From positions 1 to 18,260 of the forward strand of contig CAYJIH010000037.1 in NCBI GenBank assembly GCA_964370195.1: a stretch of 18,260 bases of DNA. The letters are read 5' to 3'. Source of the DNA: JAAYCI01 sp964370195 (lineage in GTDB: Bacteria > Bacillota > Clostridia > Oscillospirales > Ruminococcaceae). The translations under genes were made by a program, and so were the position numbers. Below are positions 14,788 to 18,260 of the stretch, one piece after another (the first letter of the stretch is position 1; each line of letters starts with the position of its first letter). Under the pieces are notes generated by a model, which saw nothing but the letters and a program-made list of their open reading frames with translations, searched no databases and was not told where the DNA came from.

Positions 14788-16017
14788 TTGGAACATGATA
14801 TCGCATCGTCTATTTTCACAGGAAAACACAAACGGCCTTTGGCTCTTTTGGTGATGAACGGCTGCACCGACATGGGCAATAAGGTAAACGAGTATTTGCT
14901 GCACTGGACAACACAGCCGGAGCACGACTTGTTAAGCACTTATCCCGGCCATGGTAAAGACACCTTCCTCATCGACGCCGAAACACCGCGTTTTGGCTCG
15001 GGCGAGGGCAAGGGCATCATCCACAGCTCTGTGCGTGGCTACGATTTGTACATCTTATGCGATGTTACAAACTACTCGGTCACTTATCCTTTATATGGCA
15101 CACCGGTGCCCATGAGCCCAGACGACCATTTTGCCGACTTAAAGCGCCTGATTGCCGCCGCCGGCAACAAGCCACATCGCATCACCGTGGTTATGCCTTT
15201 CCTGTACGAAGGACGCCAGCACAAGCGCAGCGCCAGAGAAAGCCTAGACTGTGCTTTGGCCTTACAAGAATTGTTTAACATGGGCGTTTACAACATCATC
15301 ACCTTCGACGCGCACGACCCGCGCATTCAAAATGCCGCACCGCTTAACAACTTCGATTCTGTTATGCCCACATACCAAATGCTCAAGGCCATTTTGCGCC
15401 TCAACCCCGATTTACAAATTGACCCAGAGCATATGATGATTATTTCGCCGGACGTTGGCGCGGCCGACCGCAACATTTACTACGCCACTTTGATGGGCCT
15501 AGACGTGGGCCTTTTCTACAAACGGCGCGATTACTCTCAAATTGTAAACGGGCGCAACCCCATTGTGGCACACGAGTATCTTGGCGCCAATGTGGCGGGC
15601 AAAGACATCATTGTGGCCGATGACATCATTGCCACGGGCGAAAGCATGATTGACATTGCAAAAGAGCTAAAAAAACGCAAAGCAAAACGCATTTTCCTGG
15701 CAACCACCTTTGGCTTATTCACAGGCGGCTTAGAAAAATTCGACAAAGCGTACGAAGAGGGCCTGTTTACACAAGTGTTTGCCACAAACTTAACGCATTT
15801 CGACGAAAAACTGCTCGCTCGCCCTTGGTTTACCTCTGTGGATTTATCGAAATACATCGCCACACTGATTGCCACCTTATACCACGAGCACTCGATTGCA
15901 CGCCTGCTGGATCCGCACGATCGCATTGAGCGCATTCTTACAAATCATCGTGCCAATTTAGCGGAAATGGGTGTGCCGCAGCAAGCAGAAGAAGAAGTGC
16001 ATGCACCCGGCTCGTAA
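14788..16017 (+). CDS. prs: Ribose-phosphate pyrophosphokinase, long form
   Basis: The product makes PRPP from ribose 5-phosphate and ATP, feeding nucleotide, histidine and tryptophan synthesis. Relative to the TTG start, the ATP loop PFLYEGRQHKR lies near 137-147, TFDAHD follows, and the PRPP loop VADDIIATGES is 276-286; the flexible loop YKRRDYS is also present. At 409 residues it is about 90 longer than the usual 315, with extra N- and C-terminal sequence; longer forms occur in gut Clostridia. The TTG is chosen because GGGGGGA lies 6 bases before it. ATG 14773 lacks a ribosome binding site, and ATG 14668 lies upstream of the predicted transcription start. The next gene follows after 67 bp without a terminator. 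Confidence 0.85.
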   Translation: MEHDIASSIFTGKHKRPLALLVMNGCTDMGNKVNEYLLHWTTQPEHDLLSTYPGHGKDTFLIDAETPRFGSGEGKGIIHSSVRGYDLYILCDVTNYSVTYPLYGTPVPMSPDDHFADLKRLIAAAGNKPHRITVVMPFLYEGRQHKRSARESLDCALALQELFNMGVYNIITFDAHDPRIQNAAPLNNFDSVMPTYQMLKAILRLNPDLQIDPEHMMIISPDVGAADRNIYYATLMGLDVGLFYKRRDYSQIVNGRNPIVAHEYLGANVAGKDIIVADDIIATGESMIDIAKELKKRKAKRIFLATTFGLFTGGLEKFDKAYEEGLFTQVFATNLTHFDEKLLARPWFTSVDLSKYIATLIATLYHEHSIARLLDPHDRIERILTNHRANLAEMGVPQQAEEEVHAPGS

Positions 16018-16084
16018 GCTTTACAAAAAGGCATTGCGCTGCGCCTTATAAAAACAGCGCCGCTGAACAAAAAGGGGGTTTTCC

Positions 16085-17980
16085 ATGATTACGCGCTCTT
16101 CCACCATTGCCGACGTGTATGCTTTGCCACTTGGTAAAGACTTTTTAGATTTGCTATTTCGCACGTTGCACCGCGATGTAAAACAGCTGCAAAGCCCCCT
16201 TGTTAAGCGCATGAAACTTTCGCACCTAGACAAACTGGCCCCACGCCACCTGGCCGGCCTGGTGGATGCTGCCATCGATTGGCTCAACTGCCACCACGAA
16301 ACAGCGCCGTCCTTTCCTGCTACGGTAAGCAAGGCGTGGTGGAAAGAAGCCGTGTGCTACCAAATTTATCCGCGCAGTTTTCAAGATTCAAACGGCGATG
16401 GCATTGGTGATTTGGCCGGCGTGCGCCAGCGGCTGCCTTATTTAAAAGAACTGGGCGTAAACGTCATTTGGCTTTCGCCCGTGTACGATAGCCCCGACGA
16501 TGACATGGGGTACGACATCCGGAATTATCGCAAAATTGGCAAGCAGTTTGGCACCATGCGCGAGTTCAATGCGCTGTTAAGCGAAACGCACAAGCTTGGC
16601 ATGAAACTTGTGATGGATTTGGTTTTAAACCACACGTCCGACGAGCACAAATGGTATAAAACCGCCTTGCAAAACCCACAAAGCGCAGAGCGCGATTATT
16701 ACATTTGGGCCAAGGGCGAACACGGGAAAGAGCCAAACAACTGGAACAGCATTTTTTCCGGTTCTGCGTGGAATTACGACGAAGCAAGCGACGAATGGGC
16801 CCTGCATCTATTTAGCAAAAAACAAATGGATGTAAACTGGCAAAACCCTGCTTTGCGCGAAGAAATGTACGAAATGATTCGCTACTGGCTGGACAAAGGC
16901 GTGGATGGGTTTCGCTTAGATGCCATCAACCTAATTTCAAAAGGCAGCCTTGCCAACGGCAACAAAGCCATGGAACAATTTACGCATGTGTGCGGGGTAG
17001 AGCACTACATCTACGGCCCACACCTGCACGAATATCTAGCCGAAATGAACCGCGAATGTTTTGCCGGCCGCGATGTGATGACCATTGGCGAAGCGGGCTT
17101 TTTAGGCCTTGAAACAAGCCGCCTTGTTACTGCAGAAGAGCGACGCGAGTTGAACATGGTGTTTAATTTCGAGCACTTAGACAACGCCGGCAAAAACCGA
17201 TACGAGCCATACCCCTTTGATTTGCGCGAAGTGAAAGCCCATTTTTTACGCTGGCAGCAAGAGTATGGCAACAACTGTTGGCAAAGCTTATTTTTCGAAA
17301 ATCACGACCGTCACCGTATGGTAAGCCTGATAAACCCCGACCCTGCGTGGAGCCGTGTTTTGGGGAAATTGCTTGCTGTAATGATGTTTACATTGCGTGG
17401 CACGCCCTTTATTTACCAAGGGCAGGAACTGGGCATGACGAACGTACATTTTACCGGTGTAAGCGAATTGCGAGACGTAGACGCCCTTACCCATTATGAA
17501 ACAGCCCTAGCGCGCGGTGTTTCCAAAGAAGCCGCCACAGAGCTGGCCGCCTGGTGCACGCGAGACCACACGCGCACACCCATGCAGTGGAACACAAGTG
17601 CAAACGGTGGTTTTTCCGAGGGCACACCGTGGCTAAAGGTAAACGCGAACTATCCCACCATCAACGTGGAAAGCCAGCAAGACGACCCAAGCTCGGTGCT
17701 GAGCTTTTACAAGCGGATGATTGCCCTACGAAAGCAAAACGAAGCACTTGTATACGGCACGTTTTCGCCTGTATTTATGCGCAGTGCAAACACCTTTTGC
17801 TATTTTCGCATCGGCGGTGGCAAAAAGTTTTATGTAGAAATCAACTTAACGGGCGACGACGAAAAGCGCCCGGGACCGCTTACAAACGGGCACCGCTTGC
17901 TGGCCGCAAATTACGGCGGTGTGGCACGCCATTTGCGCCCGTACGAAGCCAATGTTTACATTGTGGAAAACCACCCATAA
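16085..17980 (+). CDS. GH13 alpha-glucosidase (oligo-1,6-glucosidase-like) with extra N-terminal domain
   Basis: The 631-residue product is a GH13 enzyme of the subfamily-31 type, cleaving alpha-glucosidic ends of short oligosaccharides. There is no signal peptide, so it is cytoplasmic. Residues about 84-631 are the enzyme: YQIYPRSF (92-99), calcium loop DSNGDGIGDL (101-110), NHTSDEH (182-188), nucleophile Asp279 in GFRLDAIN, acid/base Glu336 in IGEAG, and Asp408 in ENHD. Residues 1-82 are a helix-rich extension (STIADVY, GKDFLDLLF, SPLVKRMKLSHL) absent from classic enzymes that begin at the WWKEAVCYQIYP position. The ATG follows AGGGGG at 7-8 bases. Ala after the nucleophile, where 1,6-specific enzymes usually have Val, hints at alpha-1,4 or mixed specificity. 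It is probably co-transcribed with prs. Confidence 0.88.
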   Translation: MITRSSTIADVYALPLGKDFLDLLFRTLHRDVKQLQSPLVKRMKLSHLDKLAPRHLAGLVDAAIDWLNCHHETAPSFPATVSKAWWKEAVCYQIYPRSFQDSNGDGIGDLAGVRQRLPYLKELGVNVIWLSPVYDSPDDDMGYDIRNYRKIGKQFGTMREFNALLSETHKLGMKLVMDLVLNHTSDEHKWYKTALQNPQSAERDYYIWAKGEHGKEPNNWNSIFSGSAWNYDEASDEWALHLFSKKQMDVNWQNPALREEMYEMIRYWLDKGVDGFRLDAINLISKGSLANGNKAMEQFTHVCGVEHYIYGPHLHEYLAEMNRECFAGRDVMTIGEAGFLGLETSRLVTAEERRELNMVFNFEHLDNAGKNRYEPYPFDLREVKAHFLRWQQEYGNNCWQSLFFENHDRHRMVSLINPDPAWSRVLGKLLAVMMFTLRGTPFIYQGQELGMTNVHFTGVSELRDVDALTHYETALARGVSKEAATELAAWCTRDHTRTPMQWNTSANGGFSEGTPWLKVNANYPTINVESQQDDPSSVLSFYKRMIALRKQNEALVYGTFSPVFMRSANTFCYFRIGGGKKFYVEINLTGDDEKRPGPLTNGHRLLAANYGGVARHLRPYEANVYIVENHP

Positions 17981-18011
17981 CGAAGGCAAGCAACACAAAA
18001 GCCGTTGCACC

Positions 18012-18056
18012 GACCTTGGGGCGCTGCCTTCTGGCTGAAGACCTTGGGGCGCTGCC
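18012..18056 (+). repeat. 17-bp direct repeat at the repeat boundary
   Basis: GACCTTGGGGCGCTGCC occurs at 18012-18028 and again at 18040-18056, 28 bases apart. The second copy belongs to the G/C hairpin of the 223-bp repeat; the first lies just outside it and lacks the pairing arm. This is a partial duplication at the inner end of the element. Confidence 0.7.
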
Positions 18057-18260
18057 CCAAGCCCCGCCACTTTAAAAAGTGGACAAACTTTTCTCTAAAG
18101 GACACGCACAGCGCAAGCGGCCTTAAACCAAAAGCCAAAGGGCGATATTTTATTAAAATCACACGCCGCAGGGCAGCGAGGCTTCGCACTGCACCCCCGT
18201 TTGCGCCGCTATGGTCACACTAAAATAGAAGCTGTGCTTGCGTTAACAAGCACAGCTTCT
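18038..18260 (-). repeat. 223-bp dispersed repeat, right copy (inverted relative to 64-286)
   Basis: This is the reverse-complement partner of the left copy, ungapped, with about 13 differences. Read on the plus strand after the GH13 gene it gives AAGACC, the G/C hairpin (18044-18060), GCCCCG, the A/T hairpin (18067-18082) followed by ACAAACTTTT, then a 140-base segment with an imperfect hairpin and the final 14-bp stem hairpin (18227-18260), which ends exactly at the window edge. The first two hairpins probably terminate the prs-GH13 transcript. No coding sequence is seen. Confidence 0.8.

Noticed and set aside
17554..18075. 173-residue plus-strand frame overlapping the end of the GH13 gene
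   Set aside because: It is a shadow frame rich in Arg/His/Lys/Pro, runs into the non-coding repeat, and has no ribosome binding site.
64..18260. Composite transposon or integrative element bounded by inverted repeats
   Set aside because: No transposase, integrase or transfer gene lies inside; the interior consists of core genes (dapL, trpS, proS, acpP, prs).
1..18260. tRNA, rRNA or CRISPR arrays
   Set aside because: No GTTCGAATC-type T-arm with matching acceptor stem, no rRNA-like stretch, and no regularly spaced short repeats were found by reading both strands.

Overview
The window reads as a chromosomal housekeeping segment of a Bacillota bacterium, most likely a Clostridia member of the gut Oscillospiraceae/Ruminococcaceae type. 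The reasons are strong AGGAGG-type ribosome binding sites, use of GTG and TTG starts, sigma-A promoters with extended -10 elements, LL-diaminopimelate aminotransferase, a eukaryote/archaeal-type ProRS, a DUF1846 protein, a NusG-domain-II membrane protein and a long-form PRPP synthetase. The lineage is inferred from gene content; no marker gene is present.

Layout. 1-956 is non-coding: a structured dispersed repeat at the left edge (inverted copy at the right edge), then a run of terminator-like hairpins and a second, diverged repeat module just after dapL. 957-4468 is a leftward cluster: histidine phosphatase, DUF1846 protein, dapL. A divergent region carrying a good promoter and an 18-bp perfect palindrome precedes a rightward XRE-type regulator (4849-5553), which converges on leftward trpS (5843-6844). 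Divergent from trpS is a small membrane-anchored NusG-domain-II protein (6981-7352). It converges on a leftward pair of ABC half-exporters with an ATGA overlap (7500-11599), which form a textbook heterodimer with one degenerate ATP site. Leftward queT follows (11887-12423), with a leader able to fold over its own ribosome binding site, then leftward proS (12715-14139) and acpP (14269-14505). Divergent from acpP are rightward prs (start probably TTG 14788) and a GH13 alpha-glucosidase with an extra N-terminal domain (16085-17980). The right edge is the inverted repeat copy.

How the genes relate. Most are independent housekeeping functions: lysine/peptidoglycan precursor synthesis (dapL), tRNA charging (trpS, proS), fatty-acid carrier (acpP), nucleotide and amino-acid precursor PRPP (prs), queuosine-precursor uptake (queT), export (ABC pair) and sugar use (GH13). 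I found no phage, CRISPR, transposase or toxin-antitoxin genes. The less ordinary signals are RNA and DNA structures: a 223-bp inverted repeat (13 mismatches by eye) bracketing the window; a two-hairpin module within it that recurs with compensatory changes after dapL; the queT leader; and the palindromic operator candidate before the XRE gene.
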